From positions 124,001-188,000 of the forward strand of contig JAXHMR010000027.1 in NCBI GenBank assembly GCA_034521225.1: a DNA stretch of 64,000 bases, in the 5' to 3' direction. How positions within the stretch are numbered: the first letter of the stretch is position 1; every line of letters begins with the position of its first letter. The notes beneath the pieces were generated by a model. It was given only the letters and a program-made list of their open reading frames with translations. It ran no database searches and was not told where the DNA came from. A program made the position numbers and the translations under genes. The DNA is from Woeseia sp034521225. Lineage in GTDB: Bacteria > Pseudomonadota > Gammaproteobacteria > Steroidobacterales > Woeseiaceae. Of the stretch, positions 28,861-38,822 are shown one piece after another.

Positions 28861-29877
28861 TCAGCCCAGCTTGCGGATACCGACTGCGTGGCGAATCTGG
28901 TCGAGATAAGGTACTGACAAGGCACGAGCTGCCTCAGCGCCTTTTTGCAGCTCGCGTTCGATCGCCGCCGGGTCGTCGATGAGCCGCGCATACTCCTGGC
29001 GCGCGGATTTCAGGTGATCATTGACGTACTCGAACAGCAGCTGCTTCATTTTACCCGATGCAATCCCGTCGGCGTATTTCTGTTCGATCTCGCGGGTTTC
29101 ATCCGGCGTCGCAAAGGCCTTGCATATTTCGTACAGCGTTGAACCTTCGGTCTCTTTCGGTTCACCCGGCTCCAGGCTGTTGGTCTTGATTTTCATGATC
29201 AGCTTGCGCAGCCGTTTCTCGGGCTCGAACAGCGGAATTGTGTTGTTATAGCTCTTGCTCATCTTGCGGCCGTCCAGCCCGGACAGCACGGCAGTGTTGT
29301 CGTCGATAACCGGTTCCGGCAGCACCAGGATATCGCCGTAGTGATGATTGAATCGCTGCGCGATGTCGCGTGCCATTTCCACATGCTGCTTCTGGTCGCG
29401 GCCGACGGGCACTTTGGTGGACCGGAACATCAGGATGTCGGCCGCCATCAGTACCGGATAGCTGTAAAGTGCCATCGTAATACCGCGGTCCGGGTCGCTG
29501 CTGCCGTTTTCCTCGTTCGCCTGCACGGCAGCCTTGTACGAATGTGCCCGGTTCATCAGGCCCTTCGCCGTCATGCTGGTCAGTATCCACGTCAGTTGCG
29601 GAATTTCAGGAATATCGGATTGCCGGTAGAACACGGCATTCGACGTATCGAGGCCCAGCGCGAGCCAGGAAGCCGCAATTTCCAGTGTCGAGCGGTGAAT
29701 CTTGTCGGGGTCCTCGGCCTTTGCCAACGCGTGCAGGTCGGCGAGAAAATAAAAATTGCGTTTCGACGCATCCTTGCTTGCTGCAATACCCGGTCGAATT
29801 GCACCCACGTAGTTGCCGATATGCGGCGTGCCGGTGGTCGTAATACCGGTCAGATAGATGTCCATGTCCTGGCTCAT
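28861..29877 (-). CDS. trpS: Tryptophanyl-tRNA synthetase
   Basis: A 338-aa class-I synthetase that charges tRNA-Trp. HIGH appears as TGTPHIGNYVGA, KMSKS as GRKMSKSYNNTIP, and VGRDQKQHVEMARDIAQRFN is the tRNA-Trp/ATP region typical of bacterial TrpRS. The length is standard. It lies 2 bp downstream of ggt, so the two are probably co-transcribed. Confidence 0.96.
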   Translation of the reverse strand: MSQDMDIYLTGITTTGTPHIGNYVGAIRPGIAASKDASKRNFYFLADLHALAKAEDPDKIHRSTLEIAASWLALGLDTSNAVFYRQSDIPEIPQLTWILTSMTAKGLMNRAHSYKAAVQANEENGSSDPDRGITMALYSYPVLMAADILMFRSTKVPVGRDQKQHVEMARDIAQRFNHHYGDILVLPEPVIDDNTAVLSGLDGRKMSKSYNNTIPLFEPEKRLRKLIMKIKTNSLEPGEPKETEGSTLYEICKAFATPDETREIEQKYADGIASGKMKQLLFEYVNDHLKSARQEYARLIDDPAAIERELQKGAEAARALSVPYLDQIRHAVGIRKLG

Positions 29878-29879
29878 GT

Positions 29880-31587
29880 TCAGTAACCGGCCGCCTGTCC
29901 GTCCTTGCGCGATTCAGATGCTCCGTAATAAACCTGCTCGTCTGCATCCCACATAACGGCCTGGTAGCCGCCGTAGCTGGTGGGTGAGCTTGCGATGCTG
30001 TGGCCCATCCGGCGCAGCTCGTCGCGAACCGCTGCCGGGATGCTGCTTTCGAGGTACACCGTGCCGCCGTCCGACATGACGCTGCCTGTCGGCTGCGACG
30101 AACCGGAATGGCGTATCCGTGCCGCGTCGCCGGCTTCCTGCAGGTTCATGCCAAAGTCGATCATATTCACCAGTATCTGCGCGTGGCCCTGGGGCTGCAT
30201 CGAACCACCCATGACACCGAAACTCATTAACGGCTTGCCATCCTTCATGACAAAGGCGGGGATGATGGTGTGAAAAGGGCGTTTGCCGGGCGCGTAGACA
30301 TTCGGATGGCCCTCGGTCAGCGCAAACAGGGAACCGCGATTCTGCAGCATGAAGCCGAGTTTTCCGGGCGTCATGCCGGATCCCAGGTCGCCGTAATTGC
30401 TCTGGATCAATGACACCATGTTGCCATCGCTGTCCGCGACACTCAGGTAAATCGTATCGCCGTGTTCGAGACGAGGATCGCCGGAAGGATAAGCGGTTGC
30501 GGCCCGGTCCGGTGAGATTAATGCGCGCCGCTCGGCCGCGTACTCTTTGGAAATCAGCGCCTGTACCGGTGCATCGTAGAAGTCGGGGTCCGCATAAAAT
30601 TTCGCGAGGTCCTCGTACACGACCTTTTTTGCCTCGACGAAAGTATGAATGTAGCGCGCACTGCCAAAGCCCATCGCCGCCAGATCGTACCCTTCAAGCA
30701 CATTCAGCAGTTGCAGTGCCGCCACCCCCTGCCCGTTGGGCGGCAATTCATAGACATCGTAGCCACGATATCGGGTTGACACCGGTTCGACCCATTCGGA
30801 CGTATGCGCCGCCATGTCGTCGTAACCCAGGAAGCCACCGTTCTCTTCCATGTAGGCAGCGATGGTGCGGGCAATGTCGCCCTTGTAAAATGCGTCGCGG
30901 CCGCCGGCAGCGATCGTACGGTAGGTATCCGCGAGCCCGGGATTCCGGAACATCTCGCCTTTCCGAGGCGGCTTGCCGCCCGGCATGTACGTCCCGGGAA
31001 CGCCAGGGTACTGCGCACGACTTTCGACATTCTGGCGCCACAGCCCTGCAATGAATTCGGTTACCGGAAAGCCGTGTTCGGCGTAACCGATTGCCGGCTC
31101 AAGCAGTGCCGCCATCGGCAGGCGGCCGTAACGCGCATGCAGCTCGAACCAGCCGTCCACCGCGCCCGGGACACTGACCGTCAATGGACCAAGGTAGGGC
31201 AGTTCGTCGATCCCCAGGGAATTGAGATGCTCAAGTGTCAGTGACTGCGGCGAACGCCCCGAGGCGTTCAGGCCCTGCAATTCCTGGCGCTCGGCATCCC
31301 AGACGATCGCAAACAGGTCGCCGCCGATGCCGCATCCGGTTGGCTCAACCAGTCCGAGCATGGCGTTTGCTGCGATGGCGGCGTCGACCGCCGTGCCGCC
31401 TGCCTTCAGAATATCGAGCGCCACCTGCGATGCCAGCGGCTGGCTCGTCGCCGCCATGCCATGCGGTGCAATTACCCTCTGAGCGCGAGGCGTGCGCCGC
31501 GCCGGAAGACCGGTCAAAACCGTAGGCTGTTGTCATCACACCCGCCATCAGGACCAGAGCCAGCGCTGTCAGCATCAAACGTTTCAT
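29880..31587 (-). CDS. ggt: Gamma-glutamyltransferase precursor (frameshifted)
   Basis: GGT hydrolyses glutathione and transfers gamma-glutamyl groups in the periplasm. A signal peptide (MKRLMLTALALVLMAGVMTTA) starts at ATG 31587 in one frame, and the enzyme continues in another; removing one T near 31506 gives the family sequence YGFDRSPARRTPRAQ. Corrected length is about 568 aa. The autoprocessing site is HGDTIYLSVADSDGN, with Thr as the new nucleophile, and GSMQPQGHAQILVNM is typical. Without the signal peptide frame, a TTG start at 31517 would give a cytosolic 545-aa form. Confidence 0.9.
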
Positions 31588-31733
31588 GCATGGCTCCCCG
31601 GAACGGTCCGGAAAACGGTGAATAATGCCTAGATTGCCCGCTGATTGAAACTCCGTCCTGCCATCGGCAAGGTAACATCCTCACTATCGGCCCGCACTCG
31701 CGAACAGGCCGGACCGAAGGGTATGATGCGACC

Positions 31734-33079
31734 ATGGATTCCGCCAAATCAACACAGCCTGCTATCGGGACGCACTACCCGGAACACGTAGCCGCCGTTA
31801 CCGCACGCTATGACGACGCCCTCGCAAAAGCCGGCGCTGGATATGCTGTCGTGTTTTCCGGTGCGCCGAAGCTCCGTTTCCTCGATGACAACTATTACCC
31901 GTTCACGGCCAACCCGCATTTCGTCAGCTGGCTGCCGTTGACGGCAACGCCACATTGCTACCTGGTCTACGCGCCAGGTAAAAAACCACGGCTTATCTGA
32001 TTTTCCAGGAAAAGGATTACTGGCACTCGCCGCCCGCCATGCCCGAAGGCTACTGGACGGCACATTTCGACATCCGCATCGTGCACACGCATGACGAGAT
32101 CCCGAAGCACCTGCCCGCCAACCGCGACAACTGCATACTGATCGGCGAAATAGAGGAAGATGCCCAGGCCTTCGGCATTGAGCGCATCAACCCGACATCC
32201 GCGCTCAACATCCTGCACTGACGCGCGAGCCCGAAAAACCAGCTACGAGCTGGAATGCCTGCGGGCCGCGTCGCGACGGGGCGTTCGGCCACCGTGCGGC
32301 GGAGCGCGCCTTCCGCAACGGGAAATCGGAATACGAAATCCACCTGGATTATTGCCGCGCTGCCGGGCATACCGAGCGGGAACTGCCTTACGGGAATATC
32401 ATCGCGCTGAATGAGAATGGCGCCATCCTGCACTGACCAGCACCAGTCAAGGAAGGCACCTGCCGTTTCGCGTTCGTTCCTGATCGACGCCGGCGCCACG
32501 GTAAACGGCTATGCGTCGGACATTTCGCGGACCTACTCCGCTGAAGACGCCGGGTTCCAGGCGCTGATCGACCAGATGGACTCATTGCAGAGCGACCTGA
32601 CTGCCAGCGTCCGCGACGGTGTCGATTTCCGCGATTTGCACATGGAAACCCATCGCAGGATTGCGGCCTTGCTTGTCGACGCCGACCTCGCAACCGGAAG
32701 CGTCGACGAACTGATCGGGAACGGCGTAACGACCGCTTTTTATCCACACGGCCTTGGTCACTTTCTCGGCATCCAGGTTCACGATGTCGGTGGCTTCATG
32801 GGCGATGAGAACGGCGCTGTCATTGAACGCCCGAGTGCACACCCCTTCCTGCGCCTGACCCGGACACTTGAAACCGACCAGGTGCTGACGATCGAGCCGG
32901 GAATTTATGCCATCGACATGCTGCAGGATGAACTGCAGGGCTCACCGGGTCATGCAATGGTCAATCAGAAACGCTACGAATGGCTGCGGGGTTTCGGCGG
33001 CATCCGTATCGAGGACAATGTCCGCGTCCTGCCGGACAGGTGCGAAAACCTGACGCGTGACGCGTTTGCCGACGCTTGA
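31734..33079 (+). pseudogene. pepQ: Xaa-Pro dipeptidase with at least four frameshifts
   Basis: Four frames join into a near-complete PepQ prolidase: PEHVAAVTARYDDALAKAG to APGKKPRLI, FQEKDYWHSPPAMPEGYW to ALNILH, KTSYELECLRAASRRGV, GHRAAERAFRNGKSEYEI to NENGAILH, then SFLIDAGATVNGYASDISRTY to the end. Breaks are near 31996, 32220, 32286 and 32434. All five metal ligands survive (two Asp in DAGATVNGYASD, His in HGLGHFLG, Glu in IEPGIY and in IRIEDNV). This could be a young pseudogene or a patch of poor sequence. Confidence 0.75.
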
Positions 33080-33089
33080 ACAGGTTTCC

Positions 33090-33156
33090 AGCCCGGATTA
33101 TTCATCGACGATCGGCTTTGGTGGCAGGCGAAGGCGCACTGAGATATGTCCGGGCT
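33090..33156. repeat. 67-bp short relative of the dispersed element, copy 3
   Basis: The ends agcccgga and tccgggct (33090-33097, 33149-33156) are inverted. Inside, cccggattattcat and ggcgaaggcgcac match the outer part of copy 2 read in reverse, but the central hairpin is missing. It lies between the broken pepQ and the kinase gene. Confidence 0.7.
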
Positions 33157-33408
33157 AGCAACGCAGCGCCTCACGAGGTCAGATGCAGCCTCGGAAGTTC
33201 CCAACGCAACCCCTCTCGTAATGGTGAGGCTGGTCAGTGCGTTGTCATCACGATTTTCCCAGTCAGATTCACTCTGGTATTTTTCTGACCATACCATTAC
33301 CGTTAATCAAAGGCTCAGGCGATCCCACAGGCAATCGGATACTGAAAAAGATTCCAGAGCTAAGGCACCGCCGAGCAGAAGTACCACGCTGCTAAACGTT
33401 GAGTGCAA
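33157..33408. other. Non-coding, lower-GC leader region of the kinase gene
   Basis: No gene was recognised. Base composition drops relative to the flanking housekeeping genes. It presumably holds the kinase promoter, but no box was convincing. Confidence 0.4.
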
Positions 33409-35681
33409 ATGTCCAAAGACTCCGAGAATGAGCCTTTCATGACCGGTGGCGCGTTGAGCGTCTTCTCCGATCTCTCGGTCCAGGTTGACAAAGCCTGCAT
33501 CGGCCGCGTGCTTGGCGATTATCGAATCACTCGCCTGATCGCCGAGGGTGGCATGAGCTTTGTTTTCGCGGCCGAACGCATTGACGGCAACTTCGAACGC
33601 GACGTCGCGATCAAGATCTCACCCGTGAGCGGACTGGATCAACGCTCCCGCGACCGCTTCTCCACCGAGCAAGGTGTGCTTGCGTCGCTGAATCACCCGA
33701 ACATCTCACAACTCTATGATGCGGCGGTTACCGACGAGGGCTGGCCCTTCATCGTTATGGAGCTGATCGATGGGCAGCCGATCGCGGACTACGCCGTAAG
33801 CGCCGATCTTGGTCTCGCGGATCGTGTGCGGCAAATGATTGATGTCATCGATGCCATTTCATACGCGCACGCGCGGCTCATAGTGCATCGAGATATCAAG
33901 CCATCGAACGTGCTGATCGATTCGGAAGGCCGTGCGAAAGTACTCGACTTCGGCATCGCCAAGCTTCTGGAGCAGGACGCGACCCAGGTCACCCGAGCAG
34001 AGGCCATGACACCTCGCTACGCCAGCCCTGAGCAGCTGCTCGGCAAGCCGATCTCGGTCGCGTCGGATATCTACCAGCTGGGTCTCTTACTCCTGGAACT
34101 GTTGACGGGCCGGCCGGCGCGGTGCGAGGACAGCCTGCCTGATGCGATTCAGCGGGCAGCAAGTAAGCGATCGCTCGTTCCAGATGCAGAGGCACGACGC
34201 AAGCTACCTCGCGATCTCGTGCTTATTATCGAGCAGTGCCTGCGTCACGACCCCGACGAACGCTACCGCGATGCTAACAGTCTGCGTGACGACCTGGTCG
34301 CGTACCTCGATGGCTTTCCGGTAGCCGCAGTTGGTCAGGGCGCCAGCTACCGCTTCCGCAAGTTCATCGGTCGTAATCTACCTGCAACAGTAATTGGTAC
34401 GGCAGCTGTCGTCATGGTCGTCGGAAGCACCCTGTGGTACACAGCGGAAGTCACGCAACAGCGGGACCACGCTACGCACCAGACAGAACTTGCGGACGCC
34501 TCCTTGGATTTTCTCGTCAGTTTCTTTGCTGCGGCCGACCCGAATAATGCTCAGGCGCCGGACCCGACGGTCCGGCAGGTGCTTGATGACGGTGTCGAGC
34601 GTATCCAGCGAGAACTCGGCGAACAACCAGAGATACAGGAACGCCTCTATCATGAAATCGCGGATGTCTACGAAACTCTAAGCGAGCTGAGCAAGGCGGA
34701 GCGACTTATCAATCAAGCGATTAAAATCCGCGAGGACCTCGGGGGAGAAAACAGTACGGCGCAACTAGAACACCTGAATCTACTCGGAAATATCTATCGA
34801 GATCAGGGCAAATCGGAAGAGGCGCTCGAAATTCAGCAACAACTCGTCGAGGACTGGACGCGGGTGATGGGCCCTGAACACCCTAAGACGCTACGGGCTA
34901 TCAGGAATCTCGGCGTTACCTACGAGCAGATTGGTCGCCTTGGTGAAGCGCTACGACTGCACGAGAAAGTGTTTGAGGCGTTCCGCAAGGCGTCTGGCGA
35001 CCGACATGCTGCCACAATCAGCACAGCCACGAACCTGGCAGCCATACATTATGCGGCTGGCAATCATGATGCCGCAGCGGCGCTGGCAAAGAAATATCTG
35101 ACCATCGCCGAGCAGGTTCTTGGTGCGTATCATCCCGCGACTCTGGGACTGCTAAACAATCTCTCTGCTACCGTATATCTAAATGAGGGAGTCGAAGCGG
35201 CGATTCCCTATAGCGAAGAGGTCCTGAGAAAGCATGAAGTAATCTACGGTATCGACAACTTTACGACGCTTCGCAAAAAGGCGTGGCTGGGTGCTTTAGT
35301 CACGCAGTCTGGAGACATCGAGCGCGGTCTGCACATTCAGGCCTCAGCGATAGACGGAATGGCGAGGTTGCAGGGCGAGGAGCATCCGCGTGTGCTTATA
35401 GCGCGTTCCAATTATCTCGATACATTGATTTCCCAGGATCGGCTCGACGAGGCGAAGATCGCTCTGCCGCCTCTGATTGAGGCGCAATCTCGCGTAATGG
35501 GTGAGACGAATCAGTACACAATAGGCAGCAAGGTATCCTACGCCAACGTACTGATCAGAACGGCCGATCCAGAGGCCTCCAGCTACGCGCACCGCCTGGA
35601 GCAGGAAATTATATTGACACTCGGGAATGAGCATCATGGTATAAGGAACTCAAGAATGCCATGGCAAGCCTGGATAACTAG
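33409..35681 (+). CDS. Membrane Ser/Thr protein kinase with TPR sensor domain (frameshifted)
   Basis: About 757 aa. The kinase domain (residues 35-300) has IAEGGMSFVFAAE, the Lys of DVAIKIS, HRDIKPSNVLI, LDFGIAKLL and TPRYASPEQL. A membrane helix (LPATVIGTAAVVMVVGSTLW, about residue 330) is followed by TPR-like repeats to the end. One missing base near 35640 shifts the frame; correcting it gives YKELKNAMASLDN and a stop at 35681, clear of phhB. ATG 33409 is preferred over GTG 33403. GC is lower than in its neighbours, suggesting transfer. No ECF sigma-factor gene, a frequent partner of such kinases, is adjacent. Confidence 0.85.
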
Positions 35682-35687
35682 CCCGGG

Positions 35688-35972
35688 CTATGGCGCCATC
35701 TCCGTCATGATGTGCGCCAGCGAAAAATCACGCGTTGAGATGCCGTCTGCTTCATGGGTCGTCAGCTGGACCGTCACTTTGTTGTATACATTGAACCACT
35801 CGGGGTGGTGGTCCATTTTTTCGGCCTCGATTGCTGCACGCGTCATGAAGCCGAAGGCATCGACGAAATTGGCAAAGTGGAATTCACGCGTCAGCTTGCC
35901 GTCAGTGATTTCCCACCCCGGCAGGTCTTTCAGTTTCTCGTGAAGCTCTGCATCGCTCAGTTTTTGGACCAT
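35688..35972 (-). CDS. phhB: 4a-hydroxytetrahydrobiopterin dehydratase
   Basis: A 94-aa pterin carbinolamine dehydratase that recycles the pterin cofactor of phenylalanine hydroxylase. The PCD signature is complete: EKMDHHPEWFNVYNKV, then LTTHEADGISTRD with the catalytic histidines. No phhA is adjacent. It lies 9 bp downstream of the SDR gene. Confidence 0.93.
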   Translation of the reverse strand: MVQKLSDAELHEKLKDLPGWEITDGKLTREFHFANFVDAFGFMTRAAIEAEKMDHHPEWFNVYNKVTVQLTTHEADGISTRDFSLAHIMTEMAP

Positions 35973-35981
35973 TGGTGCACC

Positions 35982-36831
35982 TCATTGCGTTCGTTCGGTC
36001 TTGGCTTCAGCGGCACGCATTTGCTGCTTGAGCTTTAATTTCACGCGCCTGCCGCGGCGATCCAGCGCCGGCTGCAATGCCCTGCCCAGCCATGGGAACA
36101 GGTAGCTCATTGTCGTCAACAGACCGCTGACCGGTGGCATCGAGCGCTCGCGCCGGTCGTTGACAGCGAGGTCCATGATGACCGCCGCTACCTCGTCCGC
36201 CGTACTCATCGGCTGTGAAAACGTAATATCGGCAACGCTGTCGATGTTATCCATGATAAAGCCTGTGTCAATCGGGCCGGGTGATACGGCCGCAAGCTTG
36301 ATGCCGGTACCGTGCAATTCCTGCGCCAGCGCAAAGGTAAACGCACGCAATCCGAATTTGCTGGCCGAATAGGTTGCCGCATTCGGGACCGGCGTACGTC
36401 CGGCCAGGGAGGCAACGTTGATGATTGCGCCACCGCCCGCGGCTTTCAGGTACGGGATCGCAAGCCGGCTAAGCTGAATTGGCGCTTTCAGGTTGACATC
36501 AATCATGCGGCCGAGCTCGTCTGCCGTCTGGCTTTCGACGGGACCCCGTGCATGGAAACCGGCATTGTTCACAAGGAAGTCAATGTGCTCGAATTCGTAC
36601 TCTGCCTTCCGGAACAGGCTGACGCAGGCATCGAGGTCGCTGACGTCCATCGCGGACAACAGAACGTCTGTTTGCGGGCGCAATTCACTCGCGAGTCCTT
36701 CGAGCTGTTCTGCCACGCGCCACCAGCACCAGCCTGGCCCCTGCGGCCGCGAAGCGGCGGGCAGTCGCAGCGCCTACCCCTTTGGAGGCACCGGTGATGA
36801 CAACGGTCTTGTCCCGGAAGTGATTATCCAT
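35982..36831 (-). CDS. Short-chain dehydrogenase/reductase (frameshifted)
   Basis: About 282 aa. From ATG 36831 the first frame gives the NAD(P) loop VVITGASKGVGAATARRF; one extra base near 36714 shifts it to AEQLEGLASELRP. The second frame has LVNNAGFHARG, the catalytic Ser of INVASLAGRTP and YSASK with Tyr and Lys. The C-terminal 50 residues are basic with a hydrophobic stretch (MSYLFPWLGRAL), which may give membrane contact. Substrate unknown. Confidence 0.8.
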
Positions 36832-36899
36832 GCCGCGCAGTCTAAGGGATGCATACGTCTCTGGCTACGCACACCTCCGGGGTGCGACTTCTAAGGAGA

Positions 36900-36994
36900 G
36901 CACCGGTACCCCCTGCCGGGAGTCCTTTGGTGGAAATAAAGCGGACCGAAGGGAGCCATTCCTCCAAAGGACTCCCGGCAGGGGGTACCGGTGC
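36900..36994. repeat. 31-bp perfect inverted repeat with 33-nt loop
   Basis: Arms 36900-36930 and 36964-36994 are exact reverse complements (gcaccggtacccc ... ctttgg). The hairpin is intergenic, between two leftward genes, and has no T-run. The arm sequence resembles mobile or REP-like intergenic repeats, but no second copy exists in this window. Confidence 0.92.
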
Positions 36995-37017
36995 GGAGTT
37001 GAAGCAAGTGATCTGGT

Positions 37018-37400
37018 CTAAACGCCGAGATAGCCGCGCACCTTGCGCCACCAGGACGATTCCCAGCCATAAACCTCGAGTTGCTCGGGATCGTAATCGG
37101 CGGCCGGCATGACGTCGGAAGGAGGTATCGGCTCGTTGGCGGCGACGTCTTCCGGCCGCAGGTCGAGCACGCCGCGGGCGGCGTCCCGCCGCTCGGTCAG
37201 GCCGTCGACAGCGAGACTTAAAGATGGCAGCACTTCATCGTCGACGATGTCGTCGAGGAACACGGCGTCGGGATCGAATGCGTCCCGCGCCAGTACCACG
37301 CAATCGGCAAAGGACTCGTCGTTGCCGATGGCCAGTCTCCCGGAATGAACCTGGAACCATTGTAGGCGACAACGGAAGCACTCGCTGTGAGGACGTTCAC
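37018..37400 (-). CDS. Hypothetical acidic protein (probably frameshifted)
   Basis: About 127 aa if one G is restored near 37338, joining NVLTASASVVAYNGSRFIPG (GTG start at 37400) to RLAIGNDESFADCVVLARD and the acidic DPDAVFLDDIVDDEVLPSL. It ends YGWESSWWRKVRGYLGV. I do not recognise the family. A shorter product from 37299 is possible. An SD-like GGAGG lies 11 nt upstream of the GTG. Confidence 0.45.
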
Positions 37401-37701
37401 AGGTTATCCAACCTCCGGTTTCATATAATAATCAGGCACTTGGCTGATGCCAGGAATAGCAGGCGGATCGGGCGCAGGGACGGCGACCCGGCTCCCGGAC
37501 CGATCAGGATCTCGCTACGTCGAAGAACAGCCTATAACTTGTGCAAATACGGAATCTTCGCGCTGTTCCGGGGTCGCATTAAACGACAAGAAATGTCGCC
37601 CTGGACTGATAAAAATGCCGGGGCCGGAGTACCATATGCCGCTGCCGCAAGGCGCGCATCGATCCGGTCCCGATTATGGACCTGTAACCGGTACCCTCGA
37701 C
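37401..37701. other. Intergenic region upstream of the RND efflux pair
   Basis: About 300 bp without a recognised gene. A TATAAT at 37424-37429 on the plus strand could be a -10 box, but no good -35 box stands at the right distance. No regulator gene (TetR/MarR) is adjacent. Confidence 0.4.
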
Positions 37702-38787
37702 ATGTCTTTAAATTTACGGGCGAGTGCCGCGATACCGCTGCTCGCCTTGCTGTTCGCTGGCTGCGACGCGGAACAAGGCGCGTCACAAGACAGCGATCGC
37801 CAGCGCGGCCCGACCAAAGTGGTCACCGTACGACTGCAAACCCAGCATCTGGTTGACCAGATCGAAGCGCTTGGCACGGCGCGCGCCAATGAGTCCATCG
37901 AGATCAAGCCGCGCCTGCCGAGCATTGTGACCCGAATCGCGTTCGACGAGGGCCAGCGCGTCGAAAAAGGCGACCTGCTGGTTGAACTCGAGAACAGCGA
38001 GATCCGGGCGGGCCTTGCCGTCGCCGAAGCAGCGCTGTCTGAAAGCCTGAGCATCTATAATCGCAGCCGCTCACTGATCGACACCCAGGCAATCTCGGCA
38101 GCCAGCCTCGAGCAGTTGAAAGCCGCAATGCAAGTCAATGAGGCCCAGGTTGCGGCAGCCAGGGCTCGCCTCGCCAATACCTATATTTATGCGCCGTTTT
38201 CCGGGCGCGTGGGATTGCGGCGCGTAAGTCCAGGCGGCTTTGTCGACACATCGACGGCTATCACGACACTCGACGACATCGACACGATGAAGCTCGACTT
38301 CACGATGCCGGAAACATTTTTGTCGGTCGTGTCAGAGGGCATGAACATCGTCGCGCAGAGCCTCGTCTATCCCGACCGGCACTTCACAGGTACGGTCGAG
38401 AGCATCGATACTCGCCTCGATCCGGTGGCCCGATCGGTCCAGGTCCGTGCCGTCATGCCGAATACCGACGCGTTGTTGAAACCCGGCATGTTCCTGACCG
38501 TGGATTTGCAACGCGACCGTGGCGAAGTTCTCGTCGCTCCCGAAGAATCCATCGTGCCGGAGCGCGGCCAGCAATTTGTTTTCCGGGTCGAAGACGGCAA
38601 GGCCGTGCTGCAGGAAGTGACGCTGGGCCGGCGCGTCCCCGGACTGGTGGAAATCGTCTCCGGTGCCAGCCCCGGTGACACGATCATTACCGAGGGCACT
38701 CACAAGATCCGCGATGGCAGCGAGGTAGAGGTTATCGAGCGCCAGGCAGCAGGCGGCAGCGCGCAGGGTTCTGCCGATGACCGCTAG
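37702..38787 (+). CDS. RND efflux periplasmic adaptor (membrane fusion) lipoprotein
   Basis: A 361-aa adaptor that links an RND pump to an outer-membrane channel. ATG 37702 starts a lipoprotein signal with lipobox LLFAGCD. The lipoyl/barrel parts are SIEIKPRLPSIVTRIAFDEGQRVEKGDLLVELE and the hairpin LANTYIYAPFSGRVGLRRVSPGGFV. An upstream frame start at 37447 adds 85 unrelated residues. It is followed 35 bp later by the pump gene. Confidence 0.93.
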   Translation: MSLNLRASAAIPLLALLFAGCDAEQGASQDSDRQRGPTKVVTVRLQTQHLVDQIEALGTARANESIEIKPRLPSIVTRIAFDEGQRVEKGDLLVELENSEIRAGLAVAEAALSESLSIYNRSRSLIDTQAISAASLEQLKAAMQVNEAQVAAARARLANTYIYAPFSGRVGLRRVSPGGFVDTSTAITTLDDIDTMKLDFTMPETFLSVVSEGMNIVAQSLVYPDRHFTGTVESIDTRLDPVARSVQVRAVMPNTDALLKPGMFLTVDLQRDRGEVLVAPEESIVPERGQQFVFRVEDGKAVLQEVTLGRRVPGLVEIVSGASPGDTIITEGTHKIRDGSEVEVIERQAAGGSAQGSADDR

Positions 38788-38822
38788 ATATTCATGAACA
38801 AACCGGCCGAGGAGACTTTGTC

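Noticed and set aside
33146..33442. A 98-aa frame upstream of and overlapping the kinase start
   Set aside because: No family features or ribosome binding site; it overlaps repeat copy 3 and the kinase start in another frame.
35682..35943. C-terminal extension of the kinase across phhB
   Set aside because: It is antisense to phhB and follows a one-base loss at 35640; the corrected stop at 35681 gives a proper TPR-type end.
37447..37701. An 85-residue N-terminal extension of the RND adaptor
   Set aside because: The true lipoprotein signal starts at 37702; upstream residues are compositionally random.
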